Source of the DNA: SMWD01 sp002729875
GTDB taxonomy: Bacteria; Pseudomonadota; Gammaproteobacteria; Steroidobacterales; GCA-2729495
Assembly: GCA_036010905.1 (NCBI GenBank)
Contig: DASCMH010000001.1
Location: 1-64,000, forward strand
DNA length: 64,000 nt
Direction: 5' to 3'
The position numbers were made by a program, and so were the translations under genes. Shown piece after piece: positions 44,601-53,779 of this stretch (within the stretch, counting starts at the first letter, position 1; every line of letters begins with the position of its first letter). The notes beneath the pieces were generated by a model, which saw nothing but the letters and a program-made list of their open reading frames with translations, did not search any database and was not told where the DNA came from.

Positions 44601-45254
44601 ATCGCCGAACGCATTCCGCTGAATGCAGGCTGCATGGAACCGATTCGACTCATCATCCCGGATGGATGCCTGCTAAACCCGGATTATCCGGCCGCCGTTG
44701 TCGCCGGCAATGTCGAGACATCACAATGTATTACCAATGCGTTATATGGCGCACTCGGCATAATGGCCGGAGCACAAAGCACGATGAACAACCTGACCTT
44801 TGGTAACGATCAGCTGCAATATTACGAAACTATCTGCGGAGGATCCGGGGCCGGACCGGGCTTTGACGGCACTGACGCGGTACACACACAGATGACCAAC
44901 TCGCGCATGACGGATCCCGAGGTACTGGAAGCACGTTTCCCGGTGCTAATCCGTGAGTTCTCGATTCGCCGCAACAGCGGCGGTAACGGCCTTTACCGGG
45001 GCGGTAACGGAGTTGTGCGCAGCATAGAATTCAGGGCTCCGATGCAGGCCGCTATTCTGTCGAACAATCGCCGGATCGGCCCCTTTGGCCTGCAGGGCGG
45101 AACCTCGGGCAAAACCGGACGCAACTACATCCTACGGCAAGACGGGCACACTGAAGCCGTGAGTTCGACCAGCGAACTGCAGTTGGAAACCGGTGACACT
45201 TTAATCATTGAAACACCGGGTGGCGGCGGGTATGGAAATGCCGGCTCAACATGA
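41625..45254 (+). CDS. Fused hydantoinase A/B, 5-oxoprolinase-type ATP-dependent amidohydrolase
   Basis: The 1209-residue protein fuses both subunits of the hydantoinase/oxoprolinase family. The HyuA half (about 1-690) has DRGGTFTDII (about 11-20), the ATP-binding FDMGGTSTDVSLF (about 284-296) and GGAGGQHACRVAEELG near 451. The HyuB half begins near NSHFMNIAEQMGAVL (about 705) and has GGGGYGNAGS at its C-terminus. Eukaryotic 5-oxoprolinase has this fused form and opens 5-oxoproline to glutamate with ATP; acetone carboxylases and hydantoinases are relatives, so the substrate is not certain. The ATG at 41625 is preferred over the TTG just before it. gshA lies about 5 kb away. Confidence 0.85.
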   Translation: MSHSGWQFWIDRGGTFTDIIARDPAGDLLVRKLLSASPGRYTDAAVTGITEILAAAESPLQIDAIRMGTTVATNALLERDGEPTVLVITAGFEDALRIGYQTRPDIFALDIQLPEPAYGAVIGADERIDAQGNILQPLDLDRLTIDLNTCYQQGFRSVAICFMHAYHFAEHERAAGKLAAQIGFRHVSLSHEVSPLRKLVGRGDTTVADAYLSPVLSRYIASLKTSLGNAGIATQRLLFMQSNGGLVDERRFRGKDSVLSGPAGGVVGMVTASAQAAGHRLIGFDMGGTSTDVSLFTGDFEYITDNQVAGIRLRAPMIRIHTVAAGGGSILKFASGRFQVGPESAGATPGPAAYRNGGPLTVTDANILLGRILPAHFPHSFGTDGNQPLDAAHVAREFNALAEQISQQTKHQLTPEAVAEGFVRVAVNNMANAIKHISIRRGYDPQEFALSCFGGAGGQHACRVAEELGIGTILIHPLAGVMSAFGIGTAPLRAYRQQTVNRHLDDEVLRTLEPIIAAAAADCRKELLDQGCGEEFISVRRILSVCTTGSDASLPVEWNNRICIETAFADLHQQRFGFSHSGTSHASDSLHIESFRVEASGRQTDIDREPGIFKPPETPTHPKEISRLYCRKDWHNASLHRRVDLQTGDQVAGPAIIIEDTTTIIIEPDWQLVVDNDGQLRLTHERQAGTERLPGKQADPILLEVFNSHFMNIAEQMGAVLENTAHSVNIKERLDFSCALFDSRGRLIANAPHMPVHLGSMGDSVVAVLDGNAGKIRPGDVFMLNTPYNGGSHLPDITVVTPLLDTAGTTIEFVVACRAHHADIGGLTPGSMPPYSHTIHDEGIVFDNFQIVDTNGFRAAALRTALTSGPFKARNPDQNVADLRAQIAANEKGIRELRTMIEHFGHDTVRAYMQHVRANAAASVREVIDRIGDGEHALELDNGMLIRVRVSVNHDKREVCVDFSGTSAQSDTNFNAPIAVTRAAVLYVFRTLIAERIPLNAGCMEPIRLIIPDGCLLNPDYPAAVVAGNVETSQCITNALYGALGIMAGAQSTMNNLTFGNDQLQYYETICGGSGAGPGFDGTDAVHTQMTNSRMTDPEVLEARFPVLIREFSIRRNSGGNGLYRGGNGVVRSIEFRAPMQAAILSNNRRIGPFGLQGGTSGKTGRNYILRQDGHTEAVSSTSELQLETGDTLIIETPGGGGYGNAGST

Positions 45255-45358
45255 GCAAACGCACAAATTGTCAGGCCGGCAATGAGTCTGAAACTGATTT
45301 TCCTTGTTAAGATTGGCCACGCCAGACACCAACAGTACGCAACTGACCGGAGCACTCA

Positions 45359-47728
45359 GTGAACTTTGAAATAGCTACCGTCCTGATCATCCTGATCATT
45401 GCGCTGATCCTGTTTATCAGCGAAGCGCTGCGCATGGACCTTGTTGCTCTGCTGGTCCTGTGCGCACTGACGGTGGCCGGTGTCGTCACCCCCAATGAGG
45501 CAATCTCGGGATTCAGCAACGCGGCCGTTATTACGGTCTGGGCCATGTTCATCCTGAGCGAAGGGCTGACCCGCACCGGCATTGCCGACATTCTGGGCCG
45601 CCAGGTCATGAGAGTTGCCGGGCGCAAAGAGATTCCGCTGATATTCTGGATCATGGTTATCTCGGGCGGGCTGTCGGCATTCATGAACAATATTGGGGTC
45701 GCGGCCCTGATGCTGCCGGTTGTCATCGATATTGCCCGGCGTACCGAGATACCTCCGTCCCGATTACTAATGCCGCTCGCATACGGTTGCCTGCTCGGCG
45801 GCCTGACAACGCTGATTGGCACACCACCGAACCTGCTGATCGCCGGGGCGCTCGCGCAGGGTGGCGAAATACCCTTTACGCTGTTTGATTTCACCCCTGT
45901 TGGCACGGGCGCCATGCTGACCGGTGTTGTGTTTGTTTGCCTTATCGGACGCCTGATGCTGCCCAAGGTTGACCCGGCAGGCGCATCTGCCAAACGCAGT
46001 CAACGCACCCTGCGTTCGCAATATAGCCTGCAGGAACGCACCTTCGCTACGACAGTACCGTATGACTCGGTACTGGTTGGCAAAACGCTGGCTGAAAGTC
46101 GCATCAGTTCTGCGGCTGGCCTCATCGTTATGATGATTGAACGGCGCAACCAGGTGATTGCCTTGCCGTCACGTCAGACAATCCTGGAAAGCGGCGATCA
46201 ATTAATGATCCAGGGGCGACTTGATCGTTTCAATGAGATGCGCCAGTGGAGTGATCTCATCATCGAACGCGAGGCGCCGTTGCTGCAAACACTGCTATCC
46301 GGACAGGTACAGCTTGTTGAAGCCACGATTGCCAAAAATTCCTCTCTCGTCAAGGATCTGCTACACCACACGGAATTCCGCCGCCGCTTTGGTGCCAACG
46401 TACTGGCAATCAAACGTGACGATCTGATTCGTCGCGACAACCTGGCCTATGTGCCCATTCGTAGCGGCGACAAGTTGCTGCTGCAGGGTGGTGAAAACAT
46501 TCTCGACGATCTTGAAGGTAACCAGGAATTTTCCGCAACTCGCATCGCAACCGAGCAAGATCTGACCGATAACTATCGACTCCAGGAACGAATCTTCATC
46601 GTTCGCGTACCGCGCGACTCGAAACTCGGCGGTTCAACCCTTGCCAAGAGCCGCATCGGCGACGCATTCGACTTTCGGCTACTGGGAACAATCCGCGAGG
46701 ATGCCCTGAAATTCATGCCCGAACCAGATGAGGTGATACTCGGTGGCGATCTCCTGTTGCTGCAGGGACGAGCGGAAGATCTCGATGTGCTGGTCGGCCT
46801 GCAAGAACTAACGGTTCAGCAGAAATCCTCGTTAAGCTCCAATATTTATGAATCCGACCGGTTGGCCACCCTCGAAACGACGCTCGCGCCACAGTCAAAA
46901 CTCGCCGGCGAAAACACTTCCGACGTAAATTTCCGGGAAAAATATGGTCTTGAACTGATCGCCATCTGGCGTTCTGGCAACGCCCTTCATTCGGATCTGG
47001 ACAAACAGCAGCTATTGCATGGCGATGCACTGTTGTTCATCGGTCCACGCAATAAGCTATCACTGCTAAACGATGACCCCGACTTTCTGGTCCTGACGCC
47101 AGTTAGCGTGCCGAGCGCGGATACCCGCCGCGCACCGCTGGCAAGCCTGATCATGCTCGGCGTCATCACGGCCGTACTGATCGGATGGTTACCGATTTCG
47201 GTCGCTGCAATTCTGGGCGCCTCACTGATGGTCTTAAGCGGTTGCCTGAACATGGAACAGGCCTACCGCGCGATCGACTGGCGCGCCGTATTTCTGATTG
47301 CCGGCATGCTGCCGCTCGGCATCGCCATGCAGGAAACCGGTACCGCTGAATTTCTTGCTACCAAGGTCATGGCCAGCCTCGGTGAGTTCGGACCGTGGCC
47401 GGTCATCATGGGTCTCTACGCCATCACGGCATTGGGCACAATGATTATTCCGACAGCGGCGCTGGTGGTGCTGATGTCGCCAATCGTCCTGTCGGCATGC
47501 ACCGAGATGGGCATCATGCCGCAAACGGCGATGATGGCCATTGCAATGGCCGCCTCAGCCAGTTTCACCAGCCCGATCTCACATCCGGCAAATATTCTTG
47601 TTATGGGTCCGGGTGGCTACCGCTTCGCCGACTACATCAAGCTCGGTGTACCACTGACACTCGTCATTTTCGTTGCTGTCATGCTGTTGCTACCAATTTT
47701 CTGGCCGTTAGTACCCATCCAGCCCTGA
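45359..47728 (+). CDS. SLC13/DASS-type membrane carrier with four RCK_C domains
   Basis: The 789-residue protein has N- and C-terminal membrane halves of the divalent anion:sodium symporter/CitM type. The first (about 1-205) has NNIGVAALMLPVVIDIARR and GGLTTLIGTPPNLL; the second (about 575-789) has TALGTMIIPTAALVVLMSP. Between them are four soluble TrkA-C/RCK_C repeats (about 223-295, 315-385, 400-480, 490-565), where two are usual. Such carriers transport sulfate, dicarboxylates or citrate at the inner membrane; the ligand cannot be told. The start is GTG. It follows the oxoprolinase gene by about 100 bp. Confidence 0.85.
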   Translation: MNFEIATVLIILIIALILFISEALRMDLVALLVLCALTVAGVVTPNEAISGFSNAAVITVWAMFILSEGLTRTGIADILGRQVMRVAGRKEIPLIFWIMVISGGLSAFMNNIGVAALMLPVVIDIARRTEIPPSRLLMPLAYGCLLGGLTTLIGTPPNLLIAGALAQGGEIPFTLFDFTPVGTGAMLTGVVFVCLIGRLMLPKVDPAGASAKRSQRTLRSQYSLQERTFATTVPYDSVLVGKTLAESRISSAAGLIVMMIERRNQVIALPSRQTILESGDQLMIQGRLDRFNEMRQWSDLIIEREAPLLQTLLSGQVQLVEATIAKNSSLVKDLLHHTEFRRRFGANVLAIKRDDLIRRDNLAYVPIRSGDKLLLQGGENILDDLEGNQEFSATRIATEQDLTDNYRLQERIFIVRVPRDSKLGGSTLAKSRIGDAFDFRLLGTIREDALKFMPEPDEVILGGDLLLLQGRAEDLDVLVGLQELTVQQKSSLSSNIYESDRLATLETTLAPQSKLAGENTSDVNFREKYGLELIAIWRSGNALHSDLDKQQLLHGDALLFIGPRNKLSLLNDDPDFLVLTPVSVPSADTRRAPLASLIMLGVITAVLIGWLPISVAAILGASLMVLSGCLNMEQAYRAIDWRAVFLIAGMLPLGIAMQETGTAEFLATKVMASLGEFGPWPVIMGLYAITALGTMIIPTAALVVLMSPIVLSACTEMGIMPQTAMMAIAMAASASFTSPISHPANILVMGPGGYRFADYIKLGVPLTLVIFVAVMLLLPIFWPLVPIQP

Positions 47729-47765
47729 CGATTAGCCCGGATGGACGGCCAACAGGAGGGTGCCA

Positions 47766-48740
47766 TCAAGGCATCAATACCGTCGAACCGGTAGTCTTGC
47801 GCGCTTCTAAATCACGGTGCGCCTGCGCAGCATCCTGCAGTGGATAGGTCTGATTCACATAGATCTCGACCATTCCGCTCTCTATAACAGCAAACAATTC
47901 ACCGGCCGCCGCCAACAGATCGTCACGTTCACGCAGAAAGTCGAACAGCACGGGGCGGGTCACGAATAACGAGCCGCGGCGCGCCAGTTCAAGCGGTGAA
48001 AACGGTTCTACAGCGCCTGAGGCGTTACCGTACGTAACCATCGTGCCATGGGTGCGCAGGCAGTCGAGTGACTGAAAGAATGTGTCCTTGCCGATCGAAT
48101 CATAAACGGCTGCAACGCCGGTACCGCCGGTCAGGTCACGAACCGTGTCAACGAATGCAGGATCGTCGGCCCGAACGATCTCGGCGCAACCGTTCGCCCG
48201 TGCGAGTTCGGCCTTCTGCTCGGTACTGACGACACCGATCACCCGCGCACCAAGTCCGGCGGCCCACTGACCCGCGATTAAACCAACACCGCCCGCCGCC
48301 GCGTACAGTAAAACCGTATCGCCGGCCTGCACCGGGTAACTACGCCTCACGAGGTACCAGGCCGTCAACCCCTTGAGCATAGCGGCGGCCGCCATCTCGG
48401 AAGAAACAGCATCCGGAAGTTGCATCAGTCGTTCGGCAGCATAGTTGCGTTGCTCGCAATAGGTACCTGGCGGAACGCCGACAAAGGCCACACGATCTCC
48501 AACCGCAACGGTATCGACATCATCGGCGACCGCCTCGACGATACCGGCCGCCTCTGTGCCAAGCCCGGCTGGCAGTTCAAGCGGATACAAACCTTCCCGG
48601 TGATAAGTATCGATAAAATTCAGCCCGACGGCTGTGTGACGAACCCTCACCAAACCCGGCGTAAGTTCGGGCAACTCGATGTCGCGCCATTGCAAAACCT
48701 CCGGGCCGCCGAACTGATCGAGCATGACTGCCTTGACCAT
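47766..48740 (-). CDS. qor: NADPH:quinone oxidoreductase, zinc-less MDR family
   Basis: From the ATG at 48740 (AGGAA 9 nt upstream) the protein has 324 residues, like E. coli QorA (327). An upstream in-frame extension to 48836 is not conserved. It contains GLGTEAAGIVEAVADDV (about 61-77), VGDRVAF, and the NADPH-binding AAAGGVGLIAGQWAAGLGA (about 147-165), and lacks the zinc-binding cysteines of alcohol dehydrogenases. It reduces quinones with NADPH in the cytosol. It is divergent from the flavoprotein gene at 48860, sharing an AT-rich promoter region. Confidence 0.9.
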   Translation of the reverse strand: MVKAVMLDQFGGPEVLQWRDIELPELTPGLVRVRHTAVGLNFIDTYHREGLYPLELPAGLGTEAAGIVEAVADDVDTVAVGDRVAFVGVPPGTYCEQRNYAAERLMQLPDAVSSEMAAAAMLKGLTAWYLVRRSYPVQAGDTVLLYAAAGGVGLIAGQWAAGLGARVIGVVSTEQKAELARANGCAEIVRADDPAFVDTVRDLTGGTGVAAVYDSIGKDTFFQSLDCLRTHGTMVTYGNASGAVEPFSPLELARRGSLFVTRPVLFDFLRERDDLLAAAGELFAVIESGMVEIYVNQTYPLQDAAQAHRDLEARKTTGSTVLMP

Positions 48741-48859
48741 GTCTAAAATTTCCTGTCTGTTAATCGTGTCACTGAGAAAAGGTATCTGGTACCTGTAATC
48801 GGTGAGTATAATGTGTAAACGATTAGTTACACACAAATCAAAATAACTGAGATTTTTGC

Positions 48860-50092
48860 ATGCCTAACTCAATTGTTATCGCCGGCGCCGGTCACGCAGC
48901 AGGGCAAGCAGTTGTATCCTTACGTCAAGGCGGCTTTTCCGGGCGCATCATCATGGTAGGTGAAGAACCCTACCTGCCTTACCAACGGCCGCCGTTATCA
49001 AAGAAATACCTGTCCGGTGAACTGGAACTGGAACGCATGTATGTTAGGCACAATAAATTTTATGCCGAACATGACATCGACATACGCCTGTCCACCCGGG
49101 TCGAAGAAATAAATCGCAAAGACCAGCTGGTTGTCCTCAGTAACGGACAGCAGGAAAGCTATGATCGGCTCGTGCTGGCCACCGGCAGCCATGTGCGTAA
49201 ATTACAGATCCCGGGCCACGATCTTGAAGGGATTCACTACCTGCGGGCCATCGAGGATGTGCATAAGATTCAGGACCGCTTCAAGCCCGGTGCCAGGCTC
49301 GTTATCATCGGCGCCGGCTATATCGGCATGGAAACCGCCGCTGTTGCCGTCACTCACGGCCTCGACACCACGGTTGTGGAAACAGCTGATCGCATCATGG
49401 CCCGCGCACTGGCTCCCGAGGTCTCGGCATTCTTTGACCAGGTACACCGTGACGCCGGCGTTAAGATTTTGTGCGGCCGTGATCCGAATGCCGAAATTCT
49501 GGGCAATGGCAAGGTCGAGGCGCTGCGCGGCGCCGACGGCATGGAACTGCCGGCCGACCTGATTATTGCCGGGATTGGCATTCTGCCAACCGTCGACATT
49601 GCCGAACAGGCCGGCATTGAGTGCGAAAACGGTATTCTCGTCGATGAATTCTGCCGAACCAGTGACCCCAATATCATGGCCATCGGCGATTGTACGAATC
49701 ACCCCAACCAGTTGCTCAACAAAAGATTGCGGCTGGAATCCGTTCACAATGCCCAGGAACAGGCCAAGACTGCAGCTGCGACATTATGTGGCAAGCTCAG
49801 GACCTATAATCAGATACCCTGGTTCTGGTCTGATCAATACGATCTGAAACTGCAAATTGTCGGGCTTTCCGGTGAACACGACGAGGTCATCATTCGCGGC
49901 GACTTCGCCGAGCGGTCTTTCGCGGCATTTTACATGCAAGAAGATTTGTTAATTGCCGTCGATGCTGTAAATAGTGCACGGGAATTCATGCTGTCGAAAA
50001 AACTTATCGCCAACGGAGCACGGCTGGAACCGGAAATCCTGGCGGATAAGAGTATTGATTTTAAAGACCTCGCCAAAGCCGCGCTGTCCTGA
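48860..50092 (+). CDS. FAD-dependent ferredoxin/rubredoxin reductase-like oxidoreductase
   Basis: The 410-residue protein has the two-dinucleotide-fold layout of oxygenase-coupled NADH:ferredoxin reductases. The FAD fold IVIAGAGHAAGQAVVSLRQ (about 5-23), YLPYQRPPLSKKYLSGE (about 38-54), a second NAD fold LVIIGAGYIGMETAAVA (about 149-165) and IMAIGDCTNHPN (about 271-282) are seen, with the C-terminal domain (about 320-405, IPWFWSDQYDLKLQIVG). It has no redox disulfide. Such enzymes feed electrons to [2Fe-2S] ferredoxins of P450 or Rieske oxygenases; no partner is encoded nearby. It is convergent with gshA, with 3 bp between the genes. Confidence 0.88.
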   Translation: MPNSIVIAGAGHAAGQAVVSLRQGGFSGRIIMVGEEPYLPYQRPPLSKKYLSGELELERMYVRHNKFYAEHDIDIRLSTRVEEINRKDQLVVLSNGQQESYDRLVLATGSHVRKLQIPGHDLEGIHYLRAIEDVHKIQDRFKPGARLVIIGAGYIGMETAAVAVTHGLDTTVVETADRIMARALAPEVSAFFDQVHRDAGVKILCGRDPNAEILGNGKVEALRGADGMELPADLIIAGIGILPTVDIAEQAGIECENGILVDEFCRTSDPNIMAIGDCTNHPNQLLNKRLRLESVHNAQEQAKTAAATLCGKLRTYNQIPWFWSDQYDLKLQIVGLSGEHDEVIIRGDFAERSFAAFYMQEDLLIAVDAVNSAREFMLSKKLIANGARLEPEILADKSIDFKDLAKAALS

Positions 50093-50095
50093 CAT

Positions 50096-51658
50096 TCATT
50101 CGTTCCACTTCGCAACGTATTGATCAAAGCTCAACGTATCAGCTGCTTCAATTGCAGCCTGACGCTCGAGTGATTCTTGACTCTCATCGACGAGCATCCC
50201 CCAGCTTGAGTTCAGTTGCGGATCCATGTTGCGAAAATATTCAGCAAAATCACGACCGATCCTCATCGTATAATCGAGAAAAGAGCAACCGGTTTCTTCC
50301 AGTTCGGCAATCAACTTTGCTGACGGTGTCAATGACGGATCATCGATCACCCGCATCTGTTCCTCGACAGCAGCAACGATCCCGCCAGACCGCTGTGGAT
50401 CCATGTACTCGGCAACGCAAAGAATTCGGGAACAGATTTGTTGTGCCCAATCGGTCTGCTCAACCGGGCCGTCAGTGTGCTGCAGTTGCAACCCCGGACG
50501 CCGGCCCTGCAACGCCACCGCTGCCTGATTGTCTGTGTTAGCGCGAAGTTCCTCTGCCTCGATCGGCGGGCTATCCTCCAACAAACAGTAAACGAGAAAG
50601 GCTTTCAAAAAACGGATCTGCTGCTGATTAATGCCAACCGGATCGAAAGGACTAATATCAAGGGCACGCAACTCGACGTATTCCACACCGCCCCGCCGTA
50701 GCGCACTGGTCGGTCGTTCCCCGCTGCGAGCAACTTGCTTCGGGCGAATCGTACCGTAATACTCATTTTCAATTTGCAGAATACTGGTGTTCAGTTGGCG
50801 ATACTCATCGCCATCCCTGATGCCGATCTGCTCATAATCTTTACAGGACGTATTAACCACACGGGTCAGGTCATTAATGTATTCGTCGAGGCTGTTAGCC
50901 GATACATAAATTTCCGACTGGTTCGAATGCTGATAGCCAATATCACTCATCCGCAACGATGTTGCGTAAGGTCCATACAGGGTATCCGGATCACGTTCTT
51001 CAAGACCGGCATTATTCATATCAGAAAATGGCTTTACCACAGCCGGCGAAGCCCCATAAAGATATAACAACAGCCAGCCGAACCGTCTGATGTTACGAAC
51101 CAACGCCATATATGCAGCTGATCGAAACTGCAGAAGATCGGCATGGGAAGCTTCCAGCTCCTGAAACAGGGGCCAGAAGGCATCCGGCGGTGAAAAATTA
51201 AAATGAATACCGGCAATTGCCTGCATCCGGCGTCCGTAACGATATCCTAGACCGTTCCGATATACGGTTTTCATCCTGCCGACATTGGAACTGCCATAGC
51301 AGGCGATCGGTATGTCAGCATCTGATTCAATCCGGCACGGCATACTCATCGGCCACAGGATTTCATCACCAATTGCCGTATACGTATACTGGTGCAGGTC
51401 GCACAATAACTGGGTAGCCTGCCAGGATGCACTCACCGGGGGGGTTACAAATTCCAGCAAGGCCTCCGAATAATCAGTCGTGATAAAACGGTGTTCAAGC
51501 GCTGATCCAAGCGCCACGGGGTGTGGCGTACCAGCTACCCTGCCATCGGTAGAGACCCGCAGGCATTCCTTTTCAATACCGATCCGGGCACCCTCAAACA
51601 GCCCCTCCTTTTGCTGTGTCTCAAGTTTTTGCAGGCGTGTCGCCAATAAATCTGTCAC
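50096..51658 (-). CDS. gshA: Glutamate--cysteine ligase, class I
   Basis: The 520-residue protein aligns with the E. coli type GshA (518). It has FEGARIGIEKECLRVSTDGR (about 20-39), ALEHRFITTDYSEALLEFVTPP (in parts about 53-74), GIHFNFSPPDAFW (about 149-161) and RRGGVEYVELRALDISPFDPVGI (in parts about 319-341). It makes gamma-glutamylcysteine, the first step of glutathione synthesis, in the cytosol. gshB is not in the window. Its upstream region (51659-51863) shows nothing distinctive. Confidence 0.96.
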   Translation of the reverse strand: MTDLLATRLQKLETQQKEGLFEGARIGIEKECLRVSTDGRVAGTPHPVALGSALEHRFITTDYSEALLEFVTPPVSASWQATQLLCDLHQYTYTAIGDEILWPMSMPCRIESDADIPIACYGSSNVGRMKTVYRNGLGYRYGRRMQAIAGIHFNFSPPDAFWPLFQELEASHADLLQFRSAAYMALVRNIRRFGWLLLYLYGASPAVVKPFSDMNNAGLEERDPDTLYGPYATSLRMSDIGYQHSNQSEIYVSANSLDEYINDLTRVVNTSCKDYEQIGIRDGDEYRQLNTSILQIENEYYGTIRPKQVARSGERPTSALRRGGVEYVELRALDISPFDPVGINQQQIRFLKAFLVYCLLEDSPPIEAEELRANTDNQAAVALQGRRPGLQLQHTDGPVEQTDWAQQICSRILCVAEYMDPQRSGGIVAAVEEQMRVIDDPSLTPSAKLIAELEETGCSFLDYTMRIGRDFAEYFRNMDPQLNSSWGMLVDESQESLERQAAIEAADTLSFDQYVAKWNE

Positions 51659-51863
51659 GAATCGTTTCCCGGAATACTGTAAAAAGAAAGTCTACCGACT
51701 AAATACCCCGCCTGACCAATTGGATTACGCACTGTTAATCTGATATTCAGAATGAATAACCTGCATGCAGCAAACAATGACCAGCGCATCAAACCAGAAA
51801 TTTATAATGCCAGAAAACAGGCTGATACACGCATGAAATAATTCATCGTACTGTGCCAGATCT

Positions 51864-52853
51864 TCAACTGCAGGTATCGCTGCCAGCAAACGAGTCGACT
51901 ATATAGTCATCAACCCAGCTATGAAGATCGTAACCATTGATGAAACCACCGTGGCCGCCGTAACGGCTTTGCACTACCTGCAAATAATCTGAAGCCTCAA
52001 CCTTGCTGATATCTGCAACAGGAATAACCGGATCGTCTTCCGCAAGCAGTATATGTGCCGGAGTTTGCAGATCCAGCAACCGGTTACCAGTTAAGGCATA
52101 ACCCTGCAGATAGCTTTGTAAACTTGTGTACTCGGTGTAATGCCTGACGAAATAATCCGTCATTTCCGTCAAAGTGTTGAAACGTTTGAGGTGTGCAAAA
52201 TCATAGCGGAGAGGAAATGCTGCTTTCTTTTTCTCCAGTGATGCACGCCATTTTTTCAGAAAATAATAACGATAGATAAATGCCCCATTATCTAACGCTG
52301 CCAGCGTGCACGCAGGATCAAGTACCGGGCAAACGGCAACAACCCCGCCAATACTAAGGTCTTCGGCAGCTGCCCGCGCAGTAATTCGTAAAGCAAAATT
52401 TCCCCCCAGCGAAAAACCGCACAGATAAAGTTGCTCGTCGGTAAAAACCTGCTGAACCCAACGCACAGCACCAATGACCTCATCAAGACGGCATGAGTGA
52501 AACATGTCTTCATTCAAGTGATGCGAATTACCGTGATCACGTAGATTGACTCGCACAATGCGATAACCCTCTTTCCATAACTTGTCAGCAGATGACAACA
52601 GATAGGTTGAGTCGGCGCTTCCTTCCCAGCCATGAATAATCACGGCGACACGTCGCATCCGCTCCGACCGCGGCGGCGTATGCTGGCAAAGCAATTGTAC
52701 GCCAGCACCACAGTCGACAATTACAGGCTGAGACAGGGCAATAAAGTTATGCGCGCCAGCACGCACAAGTTGGCGGCGCAGGCTGATACTACTGAGGACA
52801 GACTGAATATGCCTGCCTCGTAACAAACACGGCGGAGTGAATGAATTTAGCAA
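51864..52853 (-). CDS. YheT-like alpha/beta hydrolase
   Basis: The 329-residue protein resembles the YheT/ABHD family. It has an N-terminal LLRGRHIQSVLSSI (about 10-23), oxyanion-forming IIHGWEGSADSTYL (about 72-85), LRDHGNSHHLNEDMFHS (about 102-118), the nucleophile elbow LCGFSLGGNFALRI (about 144-157), LLAEDDPVIPV (about 271-281) with the acid, and GGHGGFINGY (about 300-309) with the His. The substrate is unknown; E. coli YheT is a putative esterase. No signal peptide. The gene is isolated, on the opposite strand to mdh and fadE. Confidence 0.88.
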   Translation of the reverse strand: MLNSFTPPCLLRGRHIQSVLSSISLRRQLVRAGAHNFIALSQPVIVDCGAGVQLLCQHTPPRSERMRRVAVIIHGWEGSADSTYLLSSADKLWKEGYRIVRVNLRDHGNSHHLNEDMFHSCRLDEVIGAVRWVQQVFTDEQLYLCGFSLGGNFALRITARAAAEDLSIGGVVAVCPVLDPACTLAALDNGAFIYRYYFLKKWRASLEKKKAAFPLRYDFAHLKRFNTLTEMTDYFVRHYTEYTSLQSYLQGYALTGNRLLDLQTPAHILLAEDDPVIPVADISKVEASDYLQVVQSRYGGHGGFINGYDLHSWVDDYIVDSFAGSDTCS

Positions 52854-53217
52854 AACAGAATGCCGGCCGGCCGGTCAATCCAGCGGGAGACCGAGCCCTT
52901 TAGCATCCGCAAGGCAACTACGAACATGGCCTATTTTAACGCAGAGTCAGGCATCACCGGGCAAATCCAGTTCAATCAGGCAAGCAATTTTATAGTGAGT
53001 CCAAGGCCGGTTCTATCACATTTTCAGGCGCCTTTTGACTTGGAACTGTCAATTCTTACAGGCCATCACGGCAATCGTTGGCAAATCTGTTTATAGCTGG
53101 GGCATAATCACGACATAAAAAGTGTGGTGAGGCGTTTCACGTCCGCATCCCAGGTGCTGATAGCAAATATCTGGCGACCCGTGTGTTAACCATCTAACTG
53201 CCTGAGGGCGACGACTC
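52854..53217. other. Intergenic region, no gene seen
   Basis: About 364 bp between divergent genes. A 78-codon frame at 52860-53096 has no family resemblance and begins against the upstream gene's start. A GAGGGCG sequence just before 53218 serves as ribosome binding site for the next gene. No clear promoter or hairpin terminator was identified. Confidence 0.45.
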
Positions 53218-53592
53218 ATGCTCAGAATCAGCCAACTATGGATTACCTGCCTGGCCGCGACCGCGGCGTCCGGGCTACAGGCAGAATGTGAATATCCTGA
53301 TGAGGCCATCATACCGGACGGTGCAGCGTCAACTTATGAGGAGATGCGCGACAGTCAGACTTTCATAAAGGAATATATGGCTGAAATGGAGGTCTATATC
53401 AACTGCCTTGAACAGGATTACAGCTCACAGGCGTACGAACCCATCGATGAAAGTGAATTAACCAGCGATGAACACCCGGTCAACCAAGGTGAACTGCACT
53501 TGCAGCAGCGCCATTCGGCTATCGACACCATGGAATCAGTTGCCGCAAGATTCAACGAACAGGTAAGAACCTTTAAAAAGGTCAATCCCTGA
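53218..53592 (+). CDS. Secreted hypothetical protein (124 aa)
   Basis: The protein starts with a signal peptide (about residues 1-22, ending GLQAEC). The mature part begins CEYPDEAIIPDGAASTYEEM and has helical TFIKEYMAEMEVYINCLEQD (about 55-74), with two cysteines (about 23 and 70) that could form a disulfide. Similar short periplasmic proteins with a 'PDG..A...EM....VK.YM..ME.Y..CLE' pattern occur in other gammaproteobacteria, from memory, with no assigned role. A GAGG sequence lies 9-10 nt before the start. It ends 187 bp before mdh. Confidence 0.7.
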   Translation: MLRISQLWITCLAATAASGLQAECEYPDEAIIPDGAASTYEEMRDSQTFIKEYMAEMEVYINCLEQDYSSQAYEPIDESELTSDEHPVNQGELHLQQRHSAIDTMESVAARFNEQVRTFKKVNP

Positions 53593-53779
53593 CGATAGCG
53601 GGCCTGTTTTCAAGCAGCCTGTCCGGCAACACGTGTTGCAATGATTTCCTATTAAGGCTGACACCAACAGGCACAAGAGTTCTCCGTCTTAGACAAACCA
53701 CCGTCTTCAAGCTAAAATTTCCGCCCCCGTGCCGGGCCTTACCGGCCAGAACCATGCTCAATAAGAACAGGAACAAGTA

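Noticed and set aside
52860..53096. 78-codon frame upstream of the secreted 124-residue protein
   Set aside because: No ribosome binding site or family resemblance; likely promoter DNA.
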